Positions 36,488 to 45,000 of a stretch of 64,000 nucleotides of DNA are shown piece by piece. The stretch covers positions 359,415 to 423,414 of the forward strand of contig NZ_VANS01000001.1 in the NCBI RefSeq assembly GCF_005887615.1, given 5' to 3'. Position numbers and translations under genes: made by a program. Every line of letters begins with the position of its first letter. Position 1 is the stretch's first letter. The DNA is from Sulfitobacter sabulilitoris. GTDB taxonomy: Bacteria; Pseudomonadota; Alphaproteobacteria; Rhodobacterales; Rhodobacteraceae. A model generated the notes under the pieces. It did no database searches. It saw only the letters and a list, made by a program, of their open reading frames with translations, and was not told where the DNA came from.

Positions 36488-38848
36488 ATGCCAAAGGACG
36501 GAGGCATCGGTGCCAGCTCGAAGCGGCGCGAGGACGTGCGGTTCCTGACGGGGACCGGCAATTACACCGAAGACATCAACATCAACGGGCAGGCGCATGT
36601 GTTTTTCCTGCGCTCTGACGTGGCGCACGGCACGATAACGTCGATCGACACAAGCACCGCGGCGGACATGCCCGGCGTCGTGCAGATTTTTACCGGCGCG
36701 GATTTCGAGGCGGTGGGCGGTGTGCCCTGCGGCTGGCAGGTGACCGACAAGCACGGCGACCCGATGCAGGAGCCGCGCCACCCGGTGCTGGCGCATGGCA
36801 AGGTCCGCCACGTGGGCGAACCCATCGCCGCCGTCGTCGCCGAGACGCTGGCGCAGGCGCGCGACGCCGCCGAGGCGATCGAGGTCGATATCGCCGAATT
36901 GCCCGCGGTCGTGAACATGCGCGATGCGCTCAAGGACGGCGCGCCCAAGGTGCACGACGACCTGACAGGCAACCTGTGCTATGACTGGGGTTTCGTGGAG
37001 GAGAACAAGGAGGCCGTCGATCAGGCGTTCCGCGATGCGGCGCATGTGACCAAGCTTGAGCTGATCAACAACCGCCTCGTGGCCAACCCGATGGAACCGC
37101 GTGTGGCGGTGGGCGACTATGCCCGCGGCACCGGCGATCACACGCTCTATACCACCAGCCAGAACCCGCATGTCATCCGCCTGCTGATGGGCGCCTTCGT
37201 GCTGGGGATACCGGAGCATAAACTGCGCGTCGTCGCCCCGGACGTGGGTGGCGGTTTCGGCACCAAGATCTTTCACTACCAGGAAGAGGCGTTTGTCACC
37301 TTCGCGGCCAAGGCGTGCAACCGCGCGGTCAAGTGGACGTCGAGCCGCTCGGAGGCCTTCATGTCGGACGCGCATGGCCGCGATCACGTCAGCACCATCG
37401 AACTGGCGCTCGACAAGGACAACAACTTTACCGCGCTGCGCACCGATACCTATGCCAACATGGGCGCGTACCTCAGCACCTTTGCGCCGTCGGTTCCGAC
37501 ATGGCTGCACGGGACGCTGATGGCGGGCAACTACAAGACGCCGCTGATCTATGTGAACGTCAAGGCCGTGTTCACCAACACCGTGCCGGTCGATGCCTAT
37601 CGCGGGGCTGGCCGCCCCGAGGCGACCTATCAGCTGGAGCGGGTGGTGGACAAGGCCGCGCGCGAGCTTGGGGTCGATCCCATCGCGCTGCGGCGGCAGA
37701 ACTTCATCACCGAATTTCCTTATGCCACGCCGGTGGCGGTGGAATACGACACCGGCGATTACGTGGCGACGATGGACAAGCTCGAGGAGATCGGCGATTT
37801 CGGCGGCTTCGAGGCGCGCCGGGCCGAGAGCGCGAAGAACGGCAAGCTGCGCGGCCTGGGCGTGAACTGCTACATCGAGGCCTGCGGCATTGCGCCCTCG
37901 AACCTCGTGGGGCAGCTGGGCGCGCGGGCGGGCCTGTTCGAGAGTGCGACGGTGCGGGTGAACGCCACCGGCGGGCTGGTCGTGATGACCGGCAGCCACA
38001 GCCACGGGCAGGGCCACGAGACGTCATTCGCGCAGGTCGTGGCCGAGATGATCGGCATCGACGAGAGCATGATCGAGATCGTGCACGGCGACACCGCCAA
38101 CACCCCGATGGGCATGGGCACCTATGGCTCGCGCTCCATCGCGGTGGGCGGATCGGCGATGGTGCGCGCGACCGAGAAGATCATCAACAAGGCCAAGAAG
38201 ATCGCGAGCCACCTGCTGGAGGCTTCGGAAAGCGATATCGAGTTGAAGGACGGCGCGTTCAGCGTCGCCGGCACGGACAAATCCGTGGCCTGGGGCGATG
38301 TCACGCTGGCGGCCTACGTGCCGCACAACTATCCGCTCGAGGATATCGAGCCGGGGCTGGAGGAGACGGCGTTCTACGATCCGTCGAACTTCACCTACCC
38401 GTCGGGTGCCTATTCCTGCGAGGTGGAAGTGGACCCGGAGACCGGCAAGGTCAGCATCGAGCGGTTCTGTGCCGCCGACGACTTCGGTAACATCATCAAC
38501 CCGATGATCGTGACCGGCCAGGTGCACGGCGGTCTGGCGCAGGGCATCGGACAGGCGTTGCTGGAAAATTGCGTCTATGACGACAACGGCCAGCTTCTGA
38601 GTGCGAGTTACATGGACTACGCCATGCCCCGGGCCGATGACCTGCCGTTCTACGATGTCGATCACAGTTGCCAGACCCCCTGCACGCATAACCCGCTGGG
38701 CGTGAAGGGCTGTGGCGAGGCCGGGGCCATCGGCAGCCCGCCCGCGGTGGTGAACGCGGTGGTCGATGCGCTGCAGCGCGGCGGCAAGGATGTGACCCAC
38801 ATCGACATGCCGTTGACACCGTCGCGCGTCTGGGCGGCGATGCAATGA
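36488..38848 (+). CDS. coxL: Form II CO dehydrogenase-like large subunit (molybdopterin-binding)
   Basis: This 786-residue protein is the catalytic subunit of a xanthine-dehydrogenase-family enzyme. Cofactor regions include [20 protein letters not shown] and [20 protein letters not shown], the latter containing the likely base Glu. The active-site loop near residues 369-375 reads AYRGAGR, which defines form II; true CO-oxidising form I enzymes have AYRCSFR with a copper-binding Cys. So it lacks that Cys and probably does not oxidise CO as its main job. The substrate is unknown. GGGAGGAG precedes the ATG. Confidence 0.95.
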   Translation: MPKDGGIGASSKRREDVRFLTGTGNYTEDININGQAHVFFLRSDVAHGTITSIDTSTAADMPGVVQIFTGADFEAVGGVPCGWQVTDKHGDPMQEPRHPVLAHGKVRHVGEPIAAVVAETLAQARDAAEAIEVDIAELPAVVNMRDALKDGAPKVHDDLTGNLCYDWGFVEENKEAVDQAFRDAAHVTKLELINNRLVANPMEPRVAVGDYARGTGDHTLYTTSQNPHVIRLLMGAFVLGIPEHKLRVVAPDVGGGFGTKIFHYQEEAFVTFAAKACNRAVKWTSSRSEAFMSDAHGRDHVSTIELALDKDNNFTALRTDTYANMGAYLSTFAPSVPTWLHGTLMAGNYKTPLIYVNVKAVFTNTVPVDAYRGAGRPEATYQLERVVDKAARELGVDPIALRRQNFITEFPYATPVAVEYDTGDYVATMDKLEEIGDFGGFEARRAESAKNGKLRGLGVNCYIEACGIAPSNLVGQLGARAGLFESATVRVNATGGLVVMTGSHSHGQGHETSFAQVVAEMIGIDESMIEIVHGDTANTPMGMGTYGSRSIAVGGSAMVRATEKIINKAKKIASHLLEASESDIELKDGAFSVAGTDKSVAWGDVTLAAYVPHNYPLEDIEPGLEETAFYDPSNFTYPSGAYSCEVEVDPETGKVSIERFCAADDFGNIINPMIVTGQVHGGLAQGIGQALLENCVYDDNGQLLSASYMDYAMPRADDLPFYDVDHSCQTPCTHNPLGVKGCGEAGAIGSPPAVVNAVVDALQRGGKDVTHIDMPLTPSRVWAAMQ

Positions 38849-38862
38849 CCTGAGTGGGCGGA

Positions 38863-38907
38863 CCGGGGGCCAGCCCCCGGACCCCCGGAGTATTTATGAC
38901 CAAAAGA
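38863..38907. repeat. Short dispersed palindromic repeat, copy 2
   Basis: A perfect 8-bp palindrome, CCGGGGGC-CA-GCCCCCGG (38863-38880), is followed by ACCCCCGGAGTATTT and GACCAAAAG. The same sequence of elements occurs at 21242-21299. It lies between coxL and coxM and could also act as an mRNA 3' end or processing structure. Confidence 0.55.
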
Positions 38908-38950
38908 AGCATGGGGCCGCGAGGACCCTGACGCTTCGGGAAGGACCAGG

Positions 38951-39742
38951 ATGTATAATTTCGATGTAGAGACCCCGACCAGCATCGCGGATGCCGTCAA
39001 GGCGCTGGGGCGCGAGGAAGCGCAGCCGCTGGGCGGTGGGCAGACGTTGATCCCCACGCTCAAGCAGCGGCTGGCGAGCCCGTCGGTGCTGGTGTCGCTG
39101 ACCGGGATCGCGGAAATGAAGGGCGTGTGCATGACCGACGACGGGCAGCTGGCCATCGGTGGCGCGACACCGCATGCGGTCGTCGCGCGCGAAGCGGCGC
39201 GCCATTATCCGGGGCTGGCCGACCTGGCGAGCCATATCGGTGACCCGGCGGTGCGCAATCGCGGCACCATCGGCGGATCGCTGGCCAACAACGACCCTTC
39301 GGCCTGCTATCCGGCGGCGGCGCTGGGATCGGGGGCGACGATCATCACCGACAAGCGCGAGATCGCGGCGGACGATTATTTCCAGGGCATGTTCGCCACC
39401 GCGCTGGACGAAGGTGAGATCGTGACCGAGGTGCGGTTCCCGGTGCCTGAGGTGTCGCATTACCAGAAGTTCGTGCAACCGGCCTCGCGCTTTGCGCTGG
39501 TGGGTGTGTTCGTCGCCAGGTTCGGCGATGGGGTGCGGGTGGCCGTCACCGGCGCATCCAACGACGGCGTGTTTCGCTGGACCGAGGCGGAGACGGCGTT
39601 GTCGTCGAATTTTGCCGCCGACGCGGTGAATGGCCTCGCGCTTTCGGGGGCCGACATGATCAGCGACCTGCATGGATCGGGCGACTACCGCGCCCATCTG
39701 GTGGGGGTGATGACCAAGCGGGCCGTGGCCGCCGCCCGCTAG
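38951..39742 (+). CDS. coxM: Form II CO dehydrogenase-like medium subunit (FAD-binding)
   Basis: This 263-residue protein is the FAD subunit of the Cox-like enzyme. It contains the family motifs QPLGGGQTLIPTLKQRL and IGDPAVRNRGTIGGSLANND, which hold the FAD pyrophosphate and isoalloxazine, and a CO dehydrogenase C-terminal domain. Length is a little short of CoxM of form I enzymes but normal for form II sets. It is 102 bases after coxL with a repeat in the gap. AAGGACC precedes the ATG. Confidence 0.94.
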   Translation: MYNFDVETPTSIADAVKALGREEAQPLGGGQTLIPTLKQRLASPSVLVSLTGIAEMKGVCMTDDGQLAIGGATPHAVVAREAARHYPGLADLASHIGDPAVRNRGTIGGSLANNDPSACYPAAALGSGATIITDKREIAADDYFQGMFATALDEGEIVTEVRFPVPEVSHYQKFVQPASRFALVGVFVARFGDGVRVAVTGASNDGVFRWTEAETALSSNFAADAVNGLALSGADMISDLHGSGDYRAHLVGVMTKRAVAAAR

Positions 39743-39913
39743 CCACACCGCTCTGACACGGATTGAAGCGCCGCGTGGTCCCGCCGGACTGCGCGGTTTT
39801 TCGCTCGCGGAGCGGCGCTTTGCTGCGCGGTGGGAACGGCCGTGACCTTGGGGGCGTTCTATGTCCGATAGCGCGATGCTAAAGGCAGCGCATGCAATGA
39901 AAGGTCAAGACCC

Positions 39914-41659
39914 ATGAAATCCATCCTCAACGCAACGACCGCCCTGACGGTTTGTGTCAGCATCAGTATGCCCGCAACCGGCTTTGCACAGGAAGGCGCC
40001 GGGCAGTGCCAGTTCACCGAAGAGTTGCCGACCGTGCCCTGTGTCCTTGGCGATGGGCAGGTGATCGGATCGATCGAAGAGTGGATGACGGCCAAGGCCG
40101 GCGGCGCAGAGGCCCAGGCGGCCGCGCAAGCGCAGCAGGAAGCCGAAGCACAAGCAGCGGCTGACGCGCAAGCGCAGCAGGAGGCCGAGGCGCAGGCAGC
40201 GGCGGACGCGCAGGCGCAGCAGGAGGCCGAGGCGCAAGCAGCGGCGGACGCGCAAGCGCAGCAGGAAGCCGAAGCACAAGCAGCGGCGGACGCGCAAGCG
40301 CAGCAGGAAGCCGAGGCACAGGCAGCGGCGGATGCGCAAGCGCAGCAGGAGGCCGAAGCACAAGCAGCGGCTGACGCGCAGGCGCAGCAGGAAGCCGAAG
40401 CACAAGCAGCGGCGGACGCGCAGGCGCAGCAGGAAGCCGAAGCACAGGCAGCGGCTGACGCGCAGGCGCAGCAGGAGGCCGAGGCACAAGCAGCGGCGGA
40501 CGCGCAAGCGCAGCAGGAAGCCGAGGCGCAGGCAGCGGCGGATGCGGATGCCGCCAAAGACGAGCGCAAGGCAGCCCGCAAAGCCGAGCGTCAGGCCGCG
40601 CGGCAAGCCGAGCGTGAAGCTGCCGCAGCCGCGGCAGCAGCGGCGGATTCATCCGGTGCAGACAACGTCGAAGTGACGACGGAAGAGGTGGCGGAGGAAG
40701 ACGTCCGCACCTCGAACCAGGAATTTTCAACCGACGTGACCGGAAATGCTCCGTCGGCCTCTGCCGAAAGCGACGACAGCGGTGGCTTGAGCAAGTTCGA
40801 AAAAGCTCTACTGCTGGGCCTTGGGGCGGTGGCGGTCGGCACCGTTCTGAAGAACGGCGACCAGGTGATGAGCCGTTCGGGTGACCGCGTCGTGGTTGAG
40901 CGCGACGGCGAGCTTCGCGTGCTCAAGGACGATGATGCGCTGCTGCGCCAGCCCGGCAACGAGGTACGCACGGAGACCTTCAACGATGGCTCGACGCGCA
41001 GCACGGTGACGCGCGAGGATGGCAGTCAGATCGTGACGATCCGCGGCCGCGACGGGACGGTGCTGAGCCGGACACGGATCGGCACCGATGGCGAGGCGAC
41101 GGTATTGTTCGACGATACGGTCGCCGCACAAGAGGTCGTGGTGTCGGAGTTGCCCCAGGTGGAGGAGCAGAGCTTTGCCGCGTCGGACCAGAGCGAGAAC
41201 GCCCTGCGCGCCGCGCTGGCCGCGGAATTGAACCGCGACAACACGCGGCGGTTCTCGCTCAACCAGGTGCGTGACATCCGTCAGGTGCGCGCTCTGGCCC
41301 CCGAAATCGAACTGGATGCGATCCGCTTTGAGACCGGATCGGCGGCGATCCAGCCCGAACAGGCGCGGGCCCTGGCCGAGATCGGTGGCGCCATCCGCGA
41401 GATGATCGCGGAGGATCCGCGCACCGTGATCCTGGTCGAGGGACACACCGACGCCGTGGGCAGCGCGACCTACAACCTCGCGCTGTCGGACCGCCGGGCG
41501 GAGACCGTGGCGCTTGCCCTGACGGAGTATTTCGATGTGCCGCCGGAAAACCTGATTACGCAGGGGTACGGTGAAGGATCCCTGCGCATTCAGACCGAAG
41601 AGGCGGAGCAATTGAACCGTCGTGCCGTGGTGCGGAACATCACCGCCTTGCTGCGGTGA
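39914..41659 (+). CDS. OmpA family outer-membrane protein with long Ala/Gln/Glu repeat array
   Basis: This 581-residue protein has a signal peptide (about residues 1-25), then a short Cys-containing segment (QCQFTEELPTVPCVLGDG), then a tandem array of a 14-residue unit, EAQAAADAQAQQEA, covering roughly residues 65-213. A basic helix (ERKAARKAERQAARQAER) and an Ala-run follow. A hydrophobic segment near 297-312 (ALLLGLGAVAVGTV) precedes a beta-rich part. The last 110 residues are an OmpA domain (EGHTDAVGSATYNLALSDRR) that binds peptidoglycan. The array should form a long helix that could span part of the periplasm. A strong terminator follows. Confidence 0.9.
   Translation: MKSILNATTALTVCVSISMPATGFAQEGAGQCQFTEELPTVPCVLGDGQVIGSIEEWMTAKAGGAEAQAAAQAQQEAEAQAAADAQAQQEAEAQAAADAQAQQEAEAQAAADAQAQQEAEAQAAADAQAQQEAEAQAAADAQAQQEAEAQAAADAQAQQEAEAQAAADAQAQQEAEAQAAADAQAQQEAEAQAAADAQAQQEAEAQAAADADAAKDERKAARKAERQAARQAEREAAAAAAAAADSSGADNVEVTTEEVAEEDVRTSNQEFSTDVTGNAPSASAESDDSGGLSKFEKALLLGLGAVAVGTVLKNGDQVMSRSGDRVVVERDGELRVLKDDDALLRQPGNEVRTETFNDGSTRSTVTREDGSQIVTIRGRDGTVLSRTRIGTDGEATVLFDDTVAAQEVVVSELPQVEEQSFAASDQSENALRAALAAELNRDNTRRFSLNQVRDIRQVRALAPEIELDAIRFETGSAAIQPEQARALAEIGGAIREMIAEDPRTVILVEGHTDAVGSATYNLALSDRRAETVALALTEYFDVPPENLITQGYGEGSLRIQTEEAEQLNRRAVVRNITALLR
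40106..40553 (+). repeat. 42-bp tandem repeat array, about 10.5 units, coding
   Basis: A 42-bp unit repeats with exact spacing; the GAC or GAT codon of each unit falls at 40163, 40205, 40247 and so on to 40541. Nine units encode an identical 14-residue motif. The first, at 40106, is shorter and the last changes into AAADADAAKD. DNA differences between units are almost all at synonymous third positions (CAA/CAG, GAC/GAT, GAA/GAG), so the protein motif is conserved by selection or by recent expansion with drift. Confidence 0.95.
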
Positions 41660-41699
41660 CGCGGCCCCCCAGGGCCAAGACCTTGGTGCCATGACAAGA

Positions 41700-41733
41700 A
41701 AGCGCCCCCGCGATCATCGCGGGGGCGCTTTTG
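41700..41733. terminator. Bidirectional terminator between the OmpA gene and infC
   Basis: A 15-bp perfect inverted repeat, AAGCGCCCCCGCGAT and ATCGCGGGGGCGCTT around one base, has T-runs on both strands. It lies 40 bases after the OmpA gene stop and 43 bases after the infC stop, so it can end both converging transcripts. Confidence 0.92.
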
Positions 41734-41775
41734 CATCTGGACTGTCACGATCACCGGCGCGGTGCTCTTGACCTG

Positions 41776-42324
41776 TCACTTGGAGGGCAGGGGCCCGATC
41801 AGCATGACCATCTGACGGCCTTCCATCTTTGGAAAGTTCTCTACCCGACCGACGTCCTTGGTGTCTTCGGCGACCCGCTCAAGCAATTCACGACCCAGGT
41901 TCTGGTGCGCCATCTCGCGCCCGCGAAACCGCAGCGTGATCTTGACCTTGTCGCCGTTCTCGAGAAACTTGAAGACGTTGCGCATCTTGACGTCATAGTC
42001 GTTGGTGTCCGTGTTGGGGCGGAACTTGACTTCTTTGATCTCGATGATCTTCTGTTTCTTGCGGGCTTCGGCTTCGCGCTTCTGGGTCTCGTACTTGAAC
42101 TTGCCGAAATCCATGATCTTGCACACAGGCGGGTTCGCGTTGGGCGAGATTTCGACAAGGTCGAGGCCAGCCTCTTCGGCCATTTCCATGGCGCGGGCGG
42201 GCGTCACCACACCGACGTTATCGCCGTCGGCGCCGATCAGGCGGATTTCCGGGGACCGGATCTTGTCATTGACGCGCGGGCCGGTGTCACGTTGGGGCGG
42301 CGCGTTGTGGGGTCTGCGAGCGAT
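41776..42324 (-). CDS. infC: Translation initiation factor IF-3, AUC start codon
   Basis: This 182-residue IF-3 prevents subunit joining and checks the start codon in 30S initiation complexes. The N-domain has [20 protein letters not shown], the linker [16 protein letters not shown], and the C-domain [17 protein letters not shown] and [15 protein letters not shown]. No ATG, GTG or TTG gives the conserved N-terminus [16 protein letters not shown]; an ATC codon at 42322-42324, eight bases after AAAGGA, starts exactly there. Rare AUU/AUC starts are the known basis of infC self-control. A GTG at 42210 would cut off most of the N-domain. Confidence 0.93.
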   Translation of the reverse strand: MARRPHNAPPQRDTGPRVNDKIRSPEIRLIGADGDNVGVVTPARAMEMAEEAGLDLVEISPNANPPVCKIMDFGKFKYETQKREAEARKKQKIIEIKEVKFRPNTDTNDYDVKMRNVFKFLENGDKVKITLRFRGREMAHQNLGRELLERVAEDTKDVGRVENFPKMEGRQMVMLIGPLPSK

Positions 42325-42526
42325 GGCTGTAGTCCTTTGGTTGTTAATACTTTCCGAGCCGCCAAGCTAAACCCGCGCGAAAGGCACTTCAAGCCGCAAA
42401 ATAGGCCGGTACTGGCTGGAAATGGCCGAATAATCCCTTGAACCTTTCCATTTTGACGCTCATTTGACACCACAAGGGAACACGCCGCCGAAATCGACGC
42501 GGCCAAGGTCTGAAGGGATCAAGGAC

Positions 42527-43426
42527 ATGAGAAATCTGATTTGGATTATCGTAGCGGCCGGTATCGCGGGCGGGGCATACCTGCTCTATACCGGTCAGAC
42601 GGTTCAGGAAGCCACGCAGGAGGCGTCGGATGCCGTGAATGCACCCGAAGCGCTGGAAAGCGCGACCGAGGCCGCAGGCGACGCGGCGGATGCCACAGGC
42701 GAGGCGGTCAGCGACGCGGTGGATGCGGCCAGCGAAGCCGCCGACGCGGCAGCGGCAGCGGCAGGCGATGCGGCCAATGCCCTGTCCGAAACCGCCTCGG
42801 ACGCGGCGGACGCCGTCGAAAGCATGGCGAGCGATGCAGCCGAAGCGGTGAGCGAAGCCGGCGCGGGTGCGATGAACCTGGCCGAGGATGCGGCTGAAGC
42901 GACCGGCGACGCGGCGACAGAGGCCGCGACCGCAGTGGAAGAGACCGCCGAGACCGCCGCCGACGCCACGACCGACGCCGCAACGGACACCGTGCAGGCC
43001 GTTGAAGGTGCTGCGACCGACGCGGCCGAGGCGACATCGGAGACCGTTGACGCGGCGGCGGAGGCGGTGGACGAGACGGCGACAGAGGCTGCCGAGGCGG
43101 CAGAAGGCGCGACGGAGACCGTGACCGAGGAGACCGCTGACGCCGTGGACGCCACTGCCGAGGCTGACGCAACGGTCGACGCGCAGGGCACAGAGGCGAC
43201 GGCGGAAGTGACGGCAGATGCCAGCGCCGACGTCACCGCCGAGGAGGCGTTGACCGTGGAGAGCTTCGACATGGAAAAGGTCGCCGAAATGATCGAGAAC
43301 TCCGATCTGGGCGCGATGGAGAAAACCCTTCTGGCCAACGGTTTGCAGGCCGCGCAAGACAATCCTGAACTGCTCGAAGCGTTCTTGACCCGCGCGCGCG
43401 AGGCCTTGGGTATGCCCGCCAACTGA
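42527..43426 (+). CDS. Membrane-anchored Ala/Glu/Thr/Asp-rich low-complexity protein
   Basis: This 299-residue protein begins with a membrane helix (LIWIIVAAGIAGGAYLLY, about residues 4-21). About 210 residues of highly acidic, Ala-rich sequence follow, with repeating DAADA, EAATE and ETVDAAAEAV patterns at helix-like spacing but no exact DNA repeat. A conserved-looking C-terminal domain follows (VESFDMEKVAEMIENSDLGA, then LLANGLQAAQDNPELLEAFL). The middle resembles LEA-like or apolipoprotein-like amphipathic helices. The function is unknown. GAAGGG precedes the ATG, and a terminator follows. Confidence 0.85.
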   Translation: MRNLIWIIVAAGIAGGAYLLYTGQTVQEATQEASDAVNAPEALESATEAAGDAADATGEAVSDAVDAASEAADAAAAAAGDAANALSETASDAADAVESMASDAAEAVSEAGAGAMNLAEDAAEATGDAATEAATAVEETAETAADATTDAATDTVQAVEGAATDAAEATSETVDAAAEAVDETATEAAEAAEGATETVTEETADAVDATAEADATVDAQGTEATAEVTADASADVTAEEALTVESFDMEKVAEMIENSDLGAMEKTLLANGLQAAQDNPELLEAFLTRAREALGMPAN

Positions 43427-43441
43427 GCGGATCACCGATCC

Positions 43442-43457
43442 GGCGGACATGTCCGCC
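43442..43457. repeat. Perfect 16-bp palindrome
   Basis: GGCGGACATGTCCGCC reads the same on both strands. It lies 15 bases after the stop of the Ala-rich gene and just before its terminator. It may be part of the mRNA end structure or a protein-binding site. Confidence 0.5.
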
Positions 43458-43461
43458 AGAG

Positions 43462-43493
43462 AAGGCCGCGCCCCCTTGGGACGCGGCCTTTTT
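43462..43493 (+). terminator. Rho-independent terminator of the Ala-rich gene
   Basis: AAGGCCGCG and CGCGGCCTT pair over 9 bp with an 11-base loop, followed by TTTTT. It ends transcription of the gene at 42527-43426. Confidence 0.9.
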
Positions 43494-43688
43494 GCTGCTT
43501 GAAGGGCCAAGGATCACTGTCGGCGGAGGGCGCTGCTTTGCCTGCCGCGGATAGCGTGCCTGGCGGGTGTGATGTGGGTGCCGACGGATCAAAGGGCGGC
43601 GGCGCAGGTGCGGCGTGATCCCGACACGGCCGCGGTCACGACACCGGCATGGTCATGCCGGGCCGCGAGTTGCCCCCGACAAGGCCGA

Positions 43689-44525
43689 TCAGCCGACGAA
43701 TGCCTTTTCGACCACGTAGTGTTTCGGGTCGGAATTCGCGCCTTCCTCCAAGCCGAAGCCTTCGAGGATCTCCTTGATATCCTTGTTGAACCCCAACGAT
43801 CCACAGACCATCGCGCGATCGGTGTCCGCCGCGATCCCGTCAAGCCCCAGGTCGGCAAAGACCGTGCCGTCTTGCAGCAGCGTGGTGATGCGGCCCATCT
43901 TGGGGCTCTGCTCGCGGGTGGTGGTCGGGTAATAGACCACCTTGCCGTCCACCATCTCGCCGATCAGCGGATCGCTTTCCAGCCCGGCGATCAAGCGGCG
44001 GCCATATTCCAGTTCGGCGACGTCGCGGCAGGTATGGGTCATGATGATCTGGTCGAACTTCTCGTATGTCTCGGGCTCGCGCAGCAGCGATGCGAAGGGC
44101 GCAAAGCCGGTGCCGGTGGCGAACAGCCACAGCCGCTTGCCGGGCAGCAGCGCGTCATGCACCAGCGTGCCCACAGGCTTGGGTCGCAGAATGATCTGGT
44201 CGCCGGGTTGGATATGCTGCAACCGGCTTGTCAGCGGGCCGTCCTGGACCTTGATCGAATAGAACTCAAGCTCGTCGTCCCAGGCGGGCGACGCGATGGA
44301 ATAGGCGCGCAGCAGCGGCTTTTGCTTGCCCGTCTTCGGGTCCGGATCGCCCATCAGGCCGATCATCACGAATTCGCCCGACCGGAACCGCAAGGACGCG
44401 GGCCGCGTCACCCGAAAGGAAAACAGCTGATCCGTCCAATGCTGGACAGAGGTCACGGTCTGCGCATCGGGCAGGGTGGCGACTTTGGTGGCGGCGGCTT
44501 GGGTCACGGGTGTCTGCTCGGTCAT
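43689..44525 (-). CDS. fpr: Ferredoxin--NADP reductase, bacterial type
   Basis: This 278-residue flavoenzyme passes electrons between NADPH and ferredoxin or flavodoxin. It has the FAD motif RAYSIAS at residues 73-79, the NADP-side GTGFAPFASLLREP and CGSLGFNKDI, and ends in VEKAFVG, the C-terminal form seen in Rhodobacter Fpr. It is the last gene of the cysG-DUF2849-cysI-cysH-DUF934 series in the same direction. It may supply electrons to the sulfite reductase, which has no CysJ partner here. Confidence 0.95.
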   Translation of the reverse strand: MTEQTPVTQAAATKVATLPDAQTVTSVQHWTDQLFSFRVTRPASLRFRSGEFVMIGLMGDPDPKTGKQKPLLRAYSIASPAWDDELEFYSIKVQDGPLTSRLQHIQPGDQIILRPKPVGTLVHDALLPGKRLWLFATGTGFAPFASLLREPETYEKFDQIIMTHTCRDVAELEYGRRLIAGLESDPLIGEMVDGKVVYYPTTTREQSPKMGRITTLLQDGTVFADLGLDGIAADTDRAMVCGSLGFNKDIKEILEGFGLEEGANSDPKHYVVEKAFVG

Positions 44526-44598
44526 ATGGATATCATCGCGCGGGTCTGCGCCCGCGGCTCCTTCTTAGGCAATGAGGGGGATGTGCGAAAGGGGGCAA

Positions 44599-45000
44599 TC
44601 AGCCGCGCAGACGCTGCTGGTAGTCATGCGCTTGCCAGTCGCTGCGCGCCAGCCATTGCTCCTGCGGTTGGCGGGCAGCGAGGTCATCGGCGATCTCGAC
44701 TTCGTCGAAGCCCGACCGCCGGGCCATCGCGTATTGATCGGCGATGACATGACCGCGCGCGCGCAGACGCCCGGTATAGCCGCGCAGACGCAACTGGCGG
44801 GCAATCGTGAAACCGCGGCCGTCGGCGGCAGAGGGGAAATCGATGCGGATCATCCGCACCCCCGCGCACAGCGGAATATCGGCGGGCGCCGCATCGGAGG
44901 GCACATCCAGCGCCATCGCATCATTGGCGGCCTCGAGCGATGTATAGCCCTGGGTCCAGTCGTCGGGGCCAAAGCCCGCATCGGTGACAATTACGCTCAT
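44599..45000 (-). CDS. DUF934 protein of the sulfite-reduction cluster
   Basis: This 133-residue protein fits DUF934 (WTQGYTSLEAANDAMALDVP, VRMIRIDFPSAADGRGFTIA, then LRLRGYTGRLRARGHVIADQ). The family almost always lies beside cysH and cysI, so a role in assimilatory sulfur reduction is likely though unproven. The ATG at 45000 overlaps the cysH stop in ATGA, and AGGAGC lies before it. There are no cysteine motifs for a metal site. Confidence 0.92.
   Translation of the reverse strand: MSVIVTDAGFGPDDWTQGYTSLEAANDAMALDVPSDAAPADIPLCAGVRMIRIDFPSAADGRGFTIARQLRLRGYTGRLRARGHVIADQYAMARRSGFDEVEIADDLAARQPQEQWLARSDWQAHDYQQRLRG

Noticed and set aside
35921-39742. Calling the cox genes a CO-oxidising (form I) dehydrogenase
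   Set aside because: The active-site loop is AYRGAGR and the order is S-L-M, both marks of form II.
40106-40553. Regular 42-bp repeat that might be a CRISPR array
   Set aside because: Units are contiguous without unique spacers and lie in frame inside an OmpA-family gene.
42464-42526. Upstream Met for the Ala-rich protein
   Set aside because: The ATG at 42527 begins directly with the membrane helix and has GAAGGG at a good distance; the upstream part is Pro/Arg-rich and unlike a leader.
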